Part shown: piece after piece, positions 44,966 through 55,044 of the stretch
How positions within the stretch are numbered: position 1 is the first letter of the stretch
Layout of the letters: each line of letters begins with the position of its first letter
Notes under the pieces: model-generated
Databases searched by the model: none
Told to the model about the DNA's origin: nothing
Seen by the model: the letters and a program-made list of their open reading frames with translations, nothing else
Made by a program: the position numbers and the translations under genes
Source of the DNA: Streptomyces bacillaris
GTDB lineage: Bacteria; Actinomycetota; Actinomycetes; Streptomycetales; Streptomycetaceae
Direction: 5' to 3'
DNA: 64,000 nucleotides
NCBI RefSeq assembly: GCF_003268675.1
Contig: NZ_CP029378.1
Coordinates: 3,286,001-3,350,000 of the forward strand

Positions 44966-45629
44966 CCGCGCCACCCTGAGCGACACCGCCGACAACGGAC
45001 TCAAGATCGTTGTCGTCGGCGGCTTCGGCGTCGGCAAGACCACCATGGTCCGATCCGTGAGCGAGATCCGTCCGCTCAACACGGAGGAGACGATGACCCG
45101 CGCGGGCGAGGCCGTCGACCACCTCGACGGCGTCCAGGCCAAGACGTCCACCACCGTGGCGTTCGACTTCGGCCGCATCACGCTCGACGCCCGCTCGGTG
45201 CTGTACCTCTTCGGCGCGCCCGGCCAGGAGCGGTTCTGGTTCCTGTGGGACCGGCTCTTCTCCGGCACGCTCGGCGCGGTCGTCCTCGTCGACACCCGTC
45301 GGCTGGCCGACTCCTGGTACGCCATCGACCGCCTGGAGCACCACGGCACGCCGTTCATCGTGGCGTGCAACGACTTCGGCGGGCCGCTCCACAGCGAGCA
45401 GCAGATCCGGGAGGCCCTGGACCTCGCGGACGACGTACCGCTGGTGGAGTGCGACGCGCGCGACCGGTCCTCCAGCAAGTACGTGCTCATCACGCTCGTC
45501 GAGCACCTCGCCGCGCTCTCCGCCGCCCGGCTGCGCGTCCCCGGGGCCGACCTGCCGGGAGCCGCCGTGCCCGGGGCCGCCGTGCCCGCGGGAGCCCTGG
45601 CCGGCCCGACCCCGGAGCCCGCCCCGTGA
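44946..45629 (+). CDS. cvnD: Conservon small GTPase CvnD
   Basis: A 227-residue Ras-like GTPase: P-loop VVVGGFGVGKTTMVRSVSEI, switch region GVQAKTSTTVAFDFGRI, G3-type FGAPGQERFWFLWDRLF and a CNDF segment replacing the usual NKxD. The start is inferred as TTG 44946, 20 bp inside cvnC, since the residues upstream in this frame are not family-like. The C-terminus has a repeated AAVPGAAVP tail. It ends in GTGA with the P450 gene. Confidence 0.9.
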   Translation: MDSATSDRATLSDTADNGLKIVVVGGFGVGKTTMVRSVSEIRPLNTEETMTRAGEAVDHLDGVQAKTSTTVAFDFGRITLDARSVLYLFGAPGQERFWFLWDRLFSGTLGAVVLVDTRRLADSWYAIDRLEHHGTPFIVACNDFGGPLHSEQQIREALDLADDVPLVECDARDRSSSKYVLITLVEHLAALSAARLRVPGADLPGAAVPGAAVPAGALAGPTPEPAP

Positions 45630-46987
45630 CCACGACCTCAGACACCACCGGGGCCACCGGACCGACGGCTTCCGACCCGGCGACGGCCTCCGGAACCACG
45701 GGCTCCGGGGCCACGGCAGCCTCCGGAGCCACTGCCTCCGGCTGCCCCGTCGCCCACGGCTCCGTCCCGCTCTCCGGCCCCCGCTTCCAGAGCGACCCCG
45801 TCCAGCTCTACCGGGACATGCGGCGCGACCACGGCGCCGTCGCCCCGGTCGTGCTCGACGGCGACGTGCCCGCCTGGCTCGTCCTCGGCTACCGCGAGCT
45901 GCACCAGGTCACCGGCGACCCGGTCCTCTTCAGCCGCGACTCCGAGCTGTGGAACCAGTGGGACCGCATCCCCGACGACTGGCCGCTGCTGCCGATGATC
46001 GGGCGCAGGCAGAACTCGATCCTCTACACGGTCGGTGAGCGCCACAGCGTCCGGGCCATGATGATCAGCAACGCGCTGGAGGGCGTCGACCCGTTCTCCC
46101 TGAAGCGGTACGCGGAGGAGTTCGCGGACGAGCTGATCGACCGGTTCTGCACCAAGGGCGCGGTCGACATCATCGCGGAGTACGCCAAGCTGCTCCCCGC
46201 GCTGGTCCTGGCCAGGATCTACGGCTTCTCCGACGAGGAGGCGTACCCCCTGGTCGGCGCGATCAACGACATGATCGACGGCCGCGAGCGGGCGCTGGCC
46301 GGACAGCAGCACCTGGCCACCTCGATGTTCCGGCTGCTGGCCGACAAGCACGCCGAGCCCGGTGACGACGTCGCCAGCCGGATGCTCGCGGACACGGGCG
46401 GGTTCACCGACGAGGAGGTCGCCCAGGACCTCATGGTGATGATGGCGGCCGGCCACCAGCCGACCGCCGACTGGATGGGCAACTCGCTGCGCCTGATGCT
46501 CACCGACGAGCGGTTCGCCGCCTCGCTCTCGGGCGGCCGGCACAGCGTCGCGGAGGCCATGAACGAGGTCCTCTGGGAGGACACCCCCACCCAGAACGTG
46601 GCGGGCCGCTGGGCCTCCCGCGACACCCACCTCGGCGGCCGCCACGTCCGCGCCGGTGACCTGCTGCTGCTCGGGATCGCCGCCGCCAACGGCGACCCGC
46701 AGGTCCGGACCCACGCCTCGGCGCTGACCGGTGGCAACAACGCGTTCCTCTCCTTCGGCCACGGCGAGCACCGCTGCCCGTTCCCGGCCCAGGAGACCTC
46801 CGAGGTCATCGCCCGTACCGGCATCGAGGTGCTGCTCGACCGGCTGCCGGACGTGGACCTCGCCGTCCCCGCCGAGCAGCTCACCCGCCGCCCGTCGCCG
46901 TGGCTGCGCGGCCTCACCGACCTGCCCGTGCTCTTCACGCCCACGCCCGCCCTCGGCAGACCCGGAAGCCACGGAGGCCCCGCATGA
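45626..46987 (+). CDS. Cytochrome P450, CYP157-like (conservon-linked)
   Basis: A 453-residue P450 after an Ala/Thr/Ser/Gly-rich leader. The I-helix (MMAAGHQPTADWMGNSLRL) lacks the usual acid/Thr pair, and the K-helix reads NEVLWED, so the Arg of ExxR is Trp. The haem loop FLSFGHGEHRCPFPAQ is present. Loss of ExxR is a known trait of the CYP157 family, which occurs in conservons next to CYP154. GTG 45626 overlaps the cvnD stop (GTGA). Confidence 0.88.
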   Translation: MTTTSDTTGATGPTASDPATASGTTGSGATAASGATASGCPVAHGSVPLSGPRFQSDPVQLYRDMRRDHGAVAPVVLDGDVPAWLVLGYRELHQVTGDPVLFSRDSELWNQWDRIPDDWPLLPMIGRRQNSILYTVGERHSVRAMMISNALEGVDPFSLKRYAEEFADELIDRFCTKGAVDIIAEYAKLLPALVLARIYGFSDEEAYPLVGAINDMIDGRERALAGQQHLATSMFRLLADKHAEPGDDVASRMLADTGGFTDEEVAQDLMVMMAAGHQPTADWMGNSLRLMLTDERFAASLSGGRHSVAEAMNEVLWEDTPTQNVAGRWASRDTHLGGRHVRAGDLLLLGIAAANGDPQVRTHASALTGGNNAFLSFGHGEHRCPFPAQETSEVIARTGIEVLLDRLPDVDLAVPAEQLTRRPSPWLRGLTDLPVLFTPTPALGRPGSHGGPA

Positions 46988-48213
46988 CCCGCATCGCGCT
47001 CGACCCCTTCGTCAGAGACCTCGACGGCGAGAGCGCCGCGCTGCGGGCCGCCGGGCCGCTGGCGGAGGTGGAGCTTCCGGGCGGTGTACACGTGTACGCG
47101 GTCACCCGCTACGCGGCGGCCCGGGCGCTGCTCACCGACAGCCGGGTGGTCAAGGACATCAACGTCTGGAACGCCTGGCGGCGCGGCGAGATACCCATGG
47201 ACTGGCCGCTGATCGGCCTGGCCAACCCGGGCCGCTCGATGCTCACGGTCGACGGGGCCGACCACCGCCGGCTCCGTACGCTGGTGGCGCAGGCGCTCAC
47301 CGTACGCCGGGTGGAGCGGCTGCGGGAGGGCATCGAGGCGCTGACGAACGCGAGCCTGGAGAAGCTGGCGTCCCACCCGGCCGGGGAACCGGTCGACCTG
47401 AAGGCGGAGTTCGCGTACCCGCTCCCCATGAACGTGATCAGCGAGCTGATGGGCGTGGACGCGGCGGACCACCCGCGGCTGAAGGAGCTGTTCGAGAAGT
47501 TCTTCTCGACGCAGACCCCGCCGGAGGAGGTCCCGCAGATGATGGCGGACCTCGGCACCCTCTTCACCAAGATCGTCAACGACAAGCGGGCCAACCCGGG
47601 CGACGACCTCACCAGCGCGCTGATCGCGGCCTCCGAGAACGGTGACCACCTCACCGACGAGGAGATCGTCAACACGCTGCAACTGATCATCGCCGCCGGA
47701 CATGAGACCACCATCAGCCTGATCGTCAACGTGGTGGAAGCCCTCCAGACCCACCCGGAGCAGCGCGAGAAGGTGTTGAACGGCGAGATCGGCTGGGACG
47801 GCGTGATCGAGGAGACGCTCCGTTGGAACACCCCGACCTCGCACGTCCTGATCCGTTTCGCGACGGAGGACATCGAGGTGGGCGAAAAGATCCTGCCGAA
47901 GGGCGAGGGGCTGATCATCTCGTTCGGCGCGCTGGGCCGGGACGAGGAGCAGTACGGCCCGACGGCGGGCGAGTTCGACGCCACCCGCACCCCCAACCGC
48001 CACATCGCCTTCGGCCACGGCCCGCACGTCTGCCCCGGCGCGGCCCTGTCCCGCCTGGAGGCGGGCATCGCCCTCCCGGCGCTCTACGAGAAGTTCCCGG
48101 AACTGGAGCTGGCGGTCCCGGCGTCCGAGCTGCGCAACAAGCCGATCGTGACGCAGAACGACCTGTACGAGCTGCCGGTGAAGCTGGGCTGCCCGTTCGG
48201 CCACGAGGGGTGA
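46984..48213 (+). CDS. Cytochrome P450, CYP154-like (conservon-linked)
   Basis: A 409-residue P450 with all canonical elements: I-helix LIIAAGHETTISLIVN, ExxR in EETLRWNTPTSH and haem loop IAFGHGPHVCPGAALSRLEA. ATG 46984 overlaps the CYP157 stop (ATGA). The CYP157-CYP154 pair as the last two genes of a conservon is a recurring Streptomyces arrangement. Substrates of CYP154 enzymes vary from steroids to polyketide-like aromatics. Confidence 0.9.
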   Translation: MTRIALDPFVRDLDGESAALRAAGPLAEVELPGGVHVYAVTRYAAARALLTDSRVVKDINVWNAWRRGEIPMDWPLIGLANPGRSMLTVDGADHRRLRTLVAQALTVRRVERLREGIEALTNASLEKLASHPAGEPVDLKAEFAYPLPMNVISELMGVDAADHPRLKELFEKFFSTQTPPEEVPQMMADLGTLFTKIVNDKRANPGDDLTSALIAASENGDHLTDEEIVNTLQLIIAAGHETTISLIVNVVEALQTHPEQREKVLNGEIGWDGVIEETLRWNTPTSHVLIRFATEDIEVGEKILPKGEGLIISFGALGRDEEQYGPTAGEFDATRTPNRHIAFGHGPHVCPGAALSRLEAGIALPALYEKFPELELAVPASELRNKPIVTQNDLYELPVKLGCPFGHEG

Positions 48214-48227
48214 CCGCCCCTTTGTAG

Positions 48228-49427
<1,200 letters not shown>

Positions 49428-49456
49428 CTCCTCGCGTCTTCCACGGCTGTACGGAG

Positions 49457-49489
49457 ACGGCCCGGCACCCACACGGCGTGCCGGGCCGT
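49457..49489 (+). terminator. serC terminator
   Basis: ACGGCCCGGCAC (49457-49468) pairs perfectly with GTGCCGGGCCGT (49478-49489) over a 9-base loop, 30 bp after the serC stop; TTCC follows. Confidence 0.75.
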
Positions 49490-49591
49490 TTCCGCGTCAC
49501 CGGACCGGGTGACGCGGAACCCCGGGCCCAACTCCCCTCTCCCGGCCGCACGATCATGGAGCATCGAGCCCCACCGCCCGCAGGAGACTCC

Positions 49592-50202
49592 ATGCACGCA
49601 GCACCGCCCGGCCCGACCTCCGGCATCGGACCCGGCTCGCTGCTGGACAGCGCCAACCGCTCTCCGCCCGGCTGCCGGACAGCCGCTTCGAGATCATCGG
49701 CGGGGTCATCACGGCCACCCCGCTCCTGAACGGCCCGCACGCCGACACACTGACCACGCTCACGCTGGCACTCGGCGCCGCAGGTCTCCACGGCAAGGAG
49801 ACGAGGGTCCTCCAGGGCATCGGTCTCCGGCTGCCCGGCAGCCCGGAGGACTACGCGATCCCCGACCTGGCAGTCGTCGACGCGGACTACCGGGACCACC
49901 CGGCCGAAAACGCGACCTATGACCCCGCCTGCTTCCGCCTGGTGGCCGAGGTCACCTCCGGGAGCCACCGGAACGACCTGCGCCACAAGGTCACCGCCTA
50001 CGCCCAGGCCAAGATCCCGGTCTACGTCGTCGTCGACCGCAAGCACGGCCGCGTCCACGTCCTCACCGAACCGCTCCCCGGCGGCTACGACCGTCACGAG
50101 GTCTACGCCCCCGGCCAGGAGGCCCCGCTGCCGGACTCCCTCGGCGCCGAAGTCACCTTGGACGTCGACGAGATCGTGCGCGCGGGCCGCCCGAAACGCT
50201 GA
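49592..50202 (+). pseudogene. Uma2-family nuclease-fold protein, frame broken by one base
   Basis: ATG 49592 follows CAGGAGACTCC and begins MHAAPPGPTSGIGPGSLLDS. Around 49658-49664 the frame changes: the next frame continues LSARLPDSRFEIIGGVITAT, then IPDLAVVDADYRDHP, ACFRLVAEVTSGSHRNDLRH and the nuclease-like core KVTAYAQAKIPVYVVVDRKH to the stop at 50202. One missing base would restore a ~203-residue Uma2 protein, an expanded Streptomyces family with a restriction-endonuclease-like fold and unknown role. The Asp/Glu/Lys set of the fold is retained. Confidence 0.75.
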
Positions 50203-50238
50203 GGACGGGTGTGAGGGGAGAACACTAGGGTGCGCACC

Positions 50239-50799
50239 ATGAGTTCACCCCAGCCCCAGCCCGGCCCCGTACCTTCTGCCTCCTCCGCACCCGTTCGTCC
50301 CGCCGCCCTCCATGTCCCGTACACCGGAGGCGAGAAGGAGAGCCTGCACGCCAGTCTGGACCTGCACCGGGATGCGGTGCTGTGGAAGCTGGAAGGGCTG
50401 GACGACGAGCAGGTGCGGCGGGTGATGACGCCGAGCGGGACGAGTCTGCTCGGGCTGGTGAAGCATCTGGCGGCCGTCGAATACGGGTGGTTCTGCTCGA
50501 CGTTCGGGCGGGAGACCGAGCCGTTCTGGTTCGACCCCGCGACCGAGGACATGGCGGCCTCCGCCGACGAGACGACCGCCGGCATCGTGGTCTTCTACGC
50601 CCGGGCCCGCGCGGCCGCCGACGCCGCGATCCGGGAGACGGACCTGGAGACGACGGGCACCGCGTGGGACGGGCGGGTGGTGTCGATGCGGTGGGTGCTC
50701 ATCCACATGCTGGAGGACACCGTCCGGCACGCCGGGCACATGGACATCCTGCGCGAACTGATCGACGGCGGCGTGGGCCGCTTCCCGGGCATGGAGTGA
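50239..50799 (+). CDS. DinB-family (DUF664) protein
   Basis: A 186-residue four-helix-bundle protein. ESLHASLDLHRDAVLWKLEG, LLGLVKHLAAVEYGWF and HMLEDTVRHAGHMDILREL place three His residues as a possible metal site, as in DinB/DUF664 proteins, which may be thiol transferases. ATG 50239 is chosen with AGGGTG upstream; GTG 50230 would add three residues. Confidence 0.85.
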   Translation: MSSPQPQPGPVPSASSAPVRPAALHVPYTGGEKESLHASLDLHRDAVLWKLEGLDDEQVRRVMTPSGTSLLGLVKHLAAVEYGWFCSTFGRETEPFWFDPATEDMAASADETTAGIVVFYARARAAADAAIRETDLETTGTAWDGRVVSMRWVLIHMLEDTVRHAGHMDILRELIDGGVGRFPGME

Positions 50800-50828
50800 C
50801 CGGGGCGCACAGGCCCGGGGAGCGTTCG

Positions 50829-50918
50829 GAGCACTCGGGCTCGGAGTGGCCCGAACGCCCGGGCCGGGAGCGACCAGAGCGCGCGAGCTCAGCGCGACCC
50901 GAGCACCCGGGCTCGGAG
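50829..50918. repeat. Imperfect direct repeat in a non-coding stretch
   Basis: GAGCACTCGGGCTCGGAG (50829-50846) recurs at 50901-50918 with one change, in a spacer full of GAGC/CGAG motifs. No gene is visible in 50800-50995. Confidence 0.5.
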
Positions 50919-50995
50919 CGCGCCGAGCGGGGCGCACGGGCCCCGCGTCGACGGAGCTCCCGGGCTCTGCGTGGCCGGGAAGCCGCCTCACGTAC

Positions 50996-51409
50996 TCACT
51001 CCGCCGGTGCCGCCGCCAGCACCGCGCGCAGGGCGGCTATCCCGGCCAGCCACTCCTTCTCCGCCCCGGCCTCGGCCCACAGGTCCAGCGGCTCCGCGTT
51101 GGCGCCGGTGAGACGGTCCAGGGCGCGGACCGCCAGCGGGCGGAGGTCGGCCGGGTGCGGGGGGACGGGGTCCTTGGGGCCGTACGCCGTGGTGATCGGC
51201 TCCCCGCCGGGACACTGGGCGGCGACCAGGGCGGCGGCCGCGACCGCCTCCTCGCCCTCGTCCAGATAGTCCTCCGGGGCGGTGTCGGCGGCGGCGGTCA
51301 GGACGGCCCGCAGGACGTCCGCCTTCTTGTCCGGCTCGGCGTCGTCGACCCGCCCGCCGAAGTCGGCCGCGGTGTCGTTGTCGAAGTGGCCGATGTCCCA
51401 GGCGCCCAT
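50996..51409 (-). CDS. DUF4259 protein
   Basis: A 137-residue acidic protein with the DUF4259 start MGAWDIGHFDNDTAADFGGR, YLDEGEEAVAAAALVAA in the centre and LWAEAGAEKEWLAGI near the end. ATG 51409 follows GAGGGGGGAC. Function unknown. Confidence 0.88.
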   Translation of the reverse strand: MGAWDIGHFDNDTAADFGGRVDDAEPDKKADVLRAVLTAAADTAPEDYLDEGEEAVAAAALVAAQCPGGEPITTAYGPKDPVPPHPADLRPLAVRALDRLTGANAEPLDLWAEAGAEKEWLAGIAALRAVLAAAPAE

Positions 51410-51570
51410 GGCGTCCCCCCTCAGTCCTTGTGCTCGTCAGTCGCTGTGCGCGGTCCTGCACGGTCCGCTCTGTCGCGGTGTGCCCCCATCCTCACAGCCA
51501 CCACTGACAATCAGCCCTCCGAGCGCCCCGGACCCGGCCCGGCCCGGCTCTCACGGGCCCGGTCCGGACC

Positions 51571-52014
51571 TCATTGCACGCGGCCGCCCGAGTCCTCCTC
51601 GTCCTCATCGTCGTCGTCGGGGATGTGCACGTCGAAGACGTTGATGTTGATCTCGACGACCTCCAGCCCGGTCATCGACTCCACGGCCTCGACGACCTGG
51701 CCTCTGATCCGGTCGGCCAGCTCGTGGATCGCGACGCCGTACTCCACCTCGACGTCGACGTCGATCGCCGTCTGCTTCTCACCCACCTCCACCTTGACCG
51801 CCCGCCCGGCGCCCGAGGAGCCGGAGACCCGGCTCGTGACGGCGCCCAGCGCCTTCGACGCGCCCTTGCCCACCGAGTGGACGCCGTCGGTCTCCCGGAT
51901 GGCTATTCCGGCGATGGTGGCCACGACGCCGTCGGCGATGGTGGTCGTGCCGCGCACGCCGCCTCCGCCGCCGCTCTTCGCCGCGTTTCCGCTCCGCGTT
52001 TCGATGTCGGCCAT
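51571..52014 (-). CDS. Asp23/Gls24 envelope-stress family protein
   Basis: A 147-residue protein with GTTTIADGVVATIAGIAIRE at the start, IDVDVEVEYGVAIHELADRI, VVEAVESMTGLEVVEINI and an acidic end DDDDEDEEDSGG. Asp23 proteins attach to the membrane periphery through partners and act in cell-envelope stress. ATG 52014 follows GTGAGGCGG. Confidence 0.9.
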   Translation of the reverse strand: MADIETRSGNAAKSGGGGGVRGTTTIADGVVATIAGIAIRETDGVHSVGKGASKALGAVTSRVSGSSGAGRAVKVEVGEKQTAIDVDVEVEYGVAIHELADRIRGQVVEAVESMTGLEVVEININVFDVHIPDDDDEDEEDSGGRVQ

Positions 52015-52073
52015 GTCCGCCTCACAGAGAGTGGTTGCCACGGGCGCTCTCGCCGCGCCCGTACGGAACCCCC

Positions 52074-52787
52074 TCATCCACTCTCCGCCCCTCCGTACCC
52101 GTCTGCCATTCGGGGCCGCCGGGCCAGGACGAACCCCTGCGGCGCCCGCTCCGGGAACGGCCCCTCCGCATCCCGCTCCTTCCGCACCACGGCCCGCACC
52201 TCCAGCCCCGCCGCCCGCAGCAGCTCGGCCACCCGCTCGGGCTGCCGCCGGTGGAAGACGAGCGAGACCTCCTCGCCCAGCGCCTCCGTCAGCCGCAGCG
52301 GCTCGTCGCCCACCTGGAAGCCGAGCTGTACGGGGGCGCCCGGGGCCAGCACGCGGTGGAACTCGGCGAAGGCGCGCGGCAGTTCCTTGTCCGGGACGTG
52401 GATGGTGGAGTACCAGGCGAGGAGGCCGCCCAGGGAGCCGTCCGGCAGGTCGAGGCCGAGCATGGAGCCCTCCTCGAACCGCAGGCCCGGATGGTCCCGC
52501 CGCGCCTCGGCCAGCATGCCCGGCGCGAGGTCGATCCCGAACACCTCGACGCCCAGGCCGAGTCGGTGCAGATGACCGGTCACCCGGCCCGTACCGCACC
52601 CGACATCGGCCAGCGGGAGTCCGCCCCCGTCCGTCACCACGTGCTCGGCGAAGACGGCCAACAGGCCGCGCTCCAGGGGCTTGGCGGCGAGTTCGTCGCG
52701 GGTCCACCGCGCGTATCCACCGGCGATGGCGTCGTACGAACGGCGGGTGGCGCGCACGAAGTCCGGCGCGGGATCGGGTGCGGTCAT
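52074..52787 (-). CDS. Class I SAM-dependent methyltransferase
   Basis: A 237-residue methyltransferase with motif I LADVGCGTGRVTGHLHRLG, then FGIDLAPGMLAEARRDHPGL, LLAWYSTIHVPDKELPRAF and VFHRRQPERVAELLRAAGLE. ATG 52787 (MTAPDPAPDF). The IS element starts only 15 bp upstream of the ATG. A TAGGGT hexamer that could be the native -10 (52796-52801, minus strand) overlaps the CTAG target duplication, so the insertion has probably cut the gene from its -35 region. Confidence 0.87.
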   Translation of the reverse strand: MTAPDPAPDFVRATRRSYDAIAGGYARWTRDELAAKPLERGLLAVFAEHVVTDGGGLPLADVGCGTGRVTGHLHRLGLGVEVFGIDLAPGMLAEARRDHPGLRFEEGSMLGLDLPDGSLGGLLAWYSTIHVPDKELPRAFAEFHRVLAPGAPVQLGFQVGDEPLRLTEALGEEVSLVFHRRQPERVAELLRAAGLEVRAVVRKERDAEGPFPERAPQGFVLARRPRMADGYGGAESG

Positions 52788-52802
52788 GGCGCACCACCCT
52801 AG

Positions 52803-52821
52803 TAGGGCTTTGTTAGGTGGT
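52803..52821. repeat. Left terminal inverted repeat of the IS
   Basis: TAGGGCTTTGTTAGGTGGT, preceded directly by the target duplicate CTAG. Confidence 0.9.
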
Positions 52822-52857
52822 CTTGTCACTTTGGGTGTGTGGTAGTTCGCTGGCTGT

Positions 52858-54066
52858 ATGAGGGCTGGGGAGCTTGCCGTGGTGCGGGGTCGGTTGGAGG
52901 AGTTCGCTTCGGAGGTGTTCGCGCCGTTGGTGCGGCGGGACCAGCGGCAGAAGGGTGCTCTGTATCTGCGGGGCCTGCTGCTGGAGGGTCGGAGGAAGTC
53001 GATGCAGCCGATGGCGGAACGGCTCGGGGTCGATCACCAACAGTTGCAGCAGTTCATGACGTCCTCGACCTGGCCGGTCGAGGACGTCCGGACCCGTCTG
53101 GCGTGGCGGGCGGTGGCAGCGGTGCGACCGCAGGCGTGGGTGGTGGACGACACCGGCTTCCCGAAGGACGGTGTCTTCTCGCCGGGCGTGGCCCGGCAGT
53201 ACTCCGGCACTCTGGGCAAGGTCGGCAACTGCCAGATCGGTGTCAGCATCCACGCTGCCTCCGACACGGCTTCATGTCCCTTGTCCTGGCGGCTGTTCCT
53301 GCCCACCGCCTGGGACGAGCCCGAAGCCGAGGCCCGTCGGCGGGCCTGCCGGATTCCCGAGACCGAGCGCCACCGCCCCAAGTGGCAACTGGCGCTGGCC
53401 ATGCTCGACGACCTCGCCGCCACCGGTCTGCGGCCCGCGGTCCTCGTCGCGGACGCCGGCTACGGCGCGAACGCCGACTTCCGCCGCGGTCTGGACGAAC
53501 GCGGTCATGCCTGGGTGCTCCAGGTGAAGGGCGAGATGACCGCGCACGGTCAGGACGCGGTGCCGCATACGCCCGACTACGGCGGTCTCGGCCCCCGTCC
53601 GCTTCCCCGCTACCGCATCCGCCCGGCAGCCCTGCGCGAGCATGTGCTGGCTGCTGGACGCAGCAGCGGCCGGGCTGTGACCTGGCGCATGGGCTCGAAG
53701 GCCGCGATGAACGCGCACTTCGTACTCCTGCGGGTCCGTCTCGCCGGGCGCCGCCCGAAACCGGCAGCTGACGGCACGATCCCTCTGGTCTGGTTGATCG
53801 CGCAATGGCCCGAAGGCGAGGCGGAACCGGTGAAGTACTGGATCTCGAACCTGCCCGCCGACATCCCGACGAAGGATCTGGTCCGGCTGGCGAAGGCCCG
53901 GTGGCGGATCGAGCACGACTACCGCGAGCTGAAGACAGCTCTGGGCCTGGACCACTTCGAGGGCCGCTCGTTCACCGGCTGGCACCGCCACGTCACCCTC
54001 GTCACCGCCGCCCACCTCTTCCTGACCGAGCAGCGGTCATGCCCAAAAGTCCCTGCCAGGGCCTGA
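52858..54066 (+). CDS. IS701-family transposase
   Basis: A 402-residue DDE transposase: first Asp in WVVDDTGFPKDG, second in AVLVADAGYGANADF, and Glu in the RIEHDYRELKTALGLDHFEG block. The stop at 54066 comes early. The overlapping next frame continues GLTLYQALALLQHLLATWTG and CPTCRQP up to the right end, which is how IS701 transposases usually finish. One missing base near 54045-54060 would restore that tail. Confidence 0.88.
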   Translation: MRAGELAVVRGRLEEFASEVFAPLVRRDQRQKGALYLRGLLLEGRRKSMQPMAERLGVDHQQLQQFMTSSTWPVEDVRTRLAWRAVAAVRPQAWVVDDTGFPKDGVFSPGVARQYSGTLGKVGNCQIGVSIHAASDTASCPLSWRLFLPTAWDEPEAEARRRACRIPETERHRPKWQLALAMLDDLAATGLRPAVLVADAGYGANADFRRGLDERGHAWVLQVKGEMTAHGQDAVPHTPDYGGLGPRPLPRYRIRPAALREHVLAAGRSSGRAVTWRMGSKAAMNAHFVLLRVRLAGRRPKPAADGTIPLVWLIAQWPEGEAEPVKYWISNLPADIPTKDLVRLAKARWRIEHDYRELKTALGLDHFEGRSFTGWHRHVTLVTAAHLFLTEQRSCPKVPARA

Positions 54067-54164
54067 CCCTCTACCAAGCCCTGGCCCTCCTCCAACATCT
54101 GCTAGCCACCTGGACCGGAACCTGCCCCACCTGCCGACAACCCACCCCATGGCAGCCCTACGAC

Positions 54165-54183
54165 ACCACCTAACAAAGCCCTA
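54165..54183. repeat. Right terminal inverted repeat of the IS
   Basis: ACCACCTAACAAAGCCCTA, the exact inverse of the left end, followed by the target duplicate CTAG. Confidence 0.9.
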
Positions 54184-54319
54184 CTAGGGCCTGCCGTCAC
54201 GACCCCAGGGCCTGTCATCACACGGCTGCCGCTGCCGTCACACGGCTGCCGTTGCCCGAAAGGCGACCGCACGCCGGGCCGCCGTGCGACAGCGGGCCCC
54301 GTACCTCCCGCCCGGATCA

Positions 54320-54628
54320 TCACTCCGGGTCCGCGGCCCCCGTGGGCGGGGGCGACGGGCGCGGAAGCTCCGCCCCGCCGGCCTCGCCCTCGTACCGGAG
54401 CGCCCCCGAGGGGCAGCGCCGCACCACCTCCGCCACCCGCCCGGCGTCGGCGGCGTCGGGCCGGATCCATGGCCGCCGGGCCGTGTCGAACACCTCCGGC
54501 AGGCCCCGGACGCACTCGGCGGCGTGCCGACAGCGCCCGGCCTCGAAGGTCACGGTGATCGAGCGGCCCTCGTAGGCCCTGCGGCCCGTCCCGCCCGTCC
54601 CGCCCGTTCCTCCGGTCGTGTCGCTCAT
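54320..54628 (-). CDS. YjdI-like 4Fe-4S mono-cluster protein
   Basis: A 102-residue divergent ferredoxin-like protein: a Gly/Thr-rich start, ITVTFEAGRCRHAAECVRGL, PEVFDTARRPWI and VVRRCPSGALRYEG. The CxHxxxC and CPSGAL motifs fit the Fer4_19 family. It lies 38 bp after a small GNAT gene; the same pairing (yjdI-yjdJ) is known in enterobacteria, so the two probably work together. Confidence 0.85.
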   Translation of the reverse strand: MSDTTGGTGGTGGTGRRAYEGRSITVTFEAGRCRHAAECVRGLPEVFDTARRPWIRPDAADAGRVAEVVRRCPSGALRYEGEAGGAELPRPSPPPTGAADPE

Positions 54629-54666
54629 GCCCGCCTCCCGTCGCGGTCGTGTCCGCTCACCGCCGT

Positions 54667-54975
54667 TCAGTCGCTGACCTTGCTGCGGGACTGGTACAGC
54701 AGGTCCTGGTAGTCGGGGTGCCGGGCGATCCAGGCCGCGAAGAACGGGCAGGTGGCCAGCACCCTCAGCTGTGCGGCGCGCGCCTCGTCGAGGGCCGTGC
54801 GGACCAGGGCCGAGCCGACCCCCTGGCCCTCGTACTCCGGCGCGACCTCGGTATGGACGAACGCGACGAGTTCCGCCGTACGGATGTAGTCGGCGAAGCC
54901 CGCGACATCGGAGCCCCCGTCCACTCTCGCCTCGTACCGCCTGGCCTCGGGAACGTCATCGACCTGGACCGTCAT
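54667..54975 (-). CDS. YjdJ-like small GNAT-fold protein
   Basis: A 102-residue minimal N-acetyltransferase-like protein. LVAFVHTEVAPEYEGQGVGS and ALVRTALDEARAAQLRVLAT contain the pantetheine-binding Q-G-x-G-S loop; CPFFAAWIARHPDYQDLLY is the family's conserved end. ATG 54975. It is probably cotranscribed with the downstream Fe-S protein. Confidence 0.88.
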   Translation of the reverse strand: MTVQVDDVPEARRYEARVDGGSDVAGFADYIRTAELVAFVHTEVAPEYEGQGVGSALVRTALDEARAAQLRVLATCPFFAAWIARHPDYQDLLYQSRSKVSD

Positions 54976-55044
54976 GGGACCTCCGTCCGCTGTTCCCCAC
55001 CGTGAACCGGTGCGGTTGATACGTCATCTTCGGCCCCCGGGCGG

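Larger units (their letters stand above)
52803..54183. mobile_element. IS701-family insertion sequence, 1381 bp
   Basis: Perfect 19-bp terminal inverted repeats (TAGGGCTTTGTTAGGTGGT) bound the element, which is flanked by the 4-bp direct repeat CTAG at 52799-52802 and 54184-54187. CTAG is the typical IS701 target duplication. The element carries one transposase gene and looks recently inserted, since both ends are identical. Confidence 0.93.
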
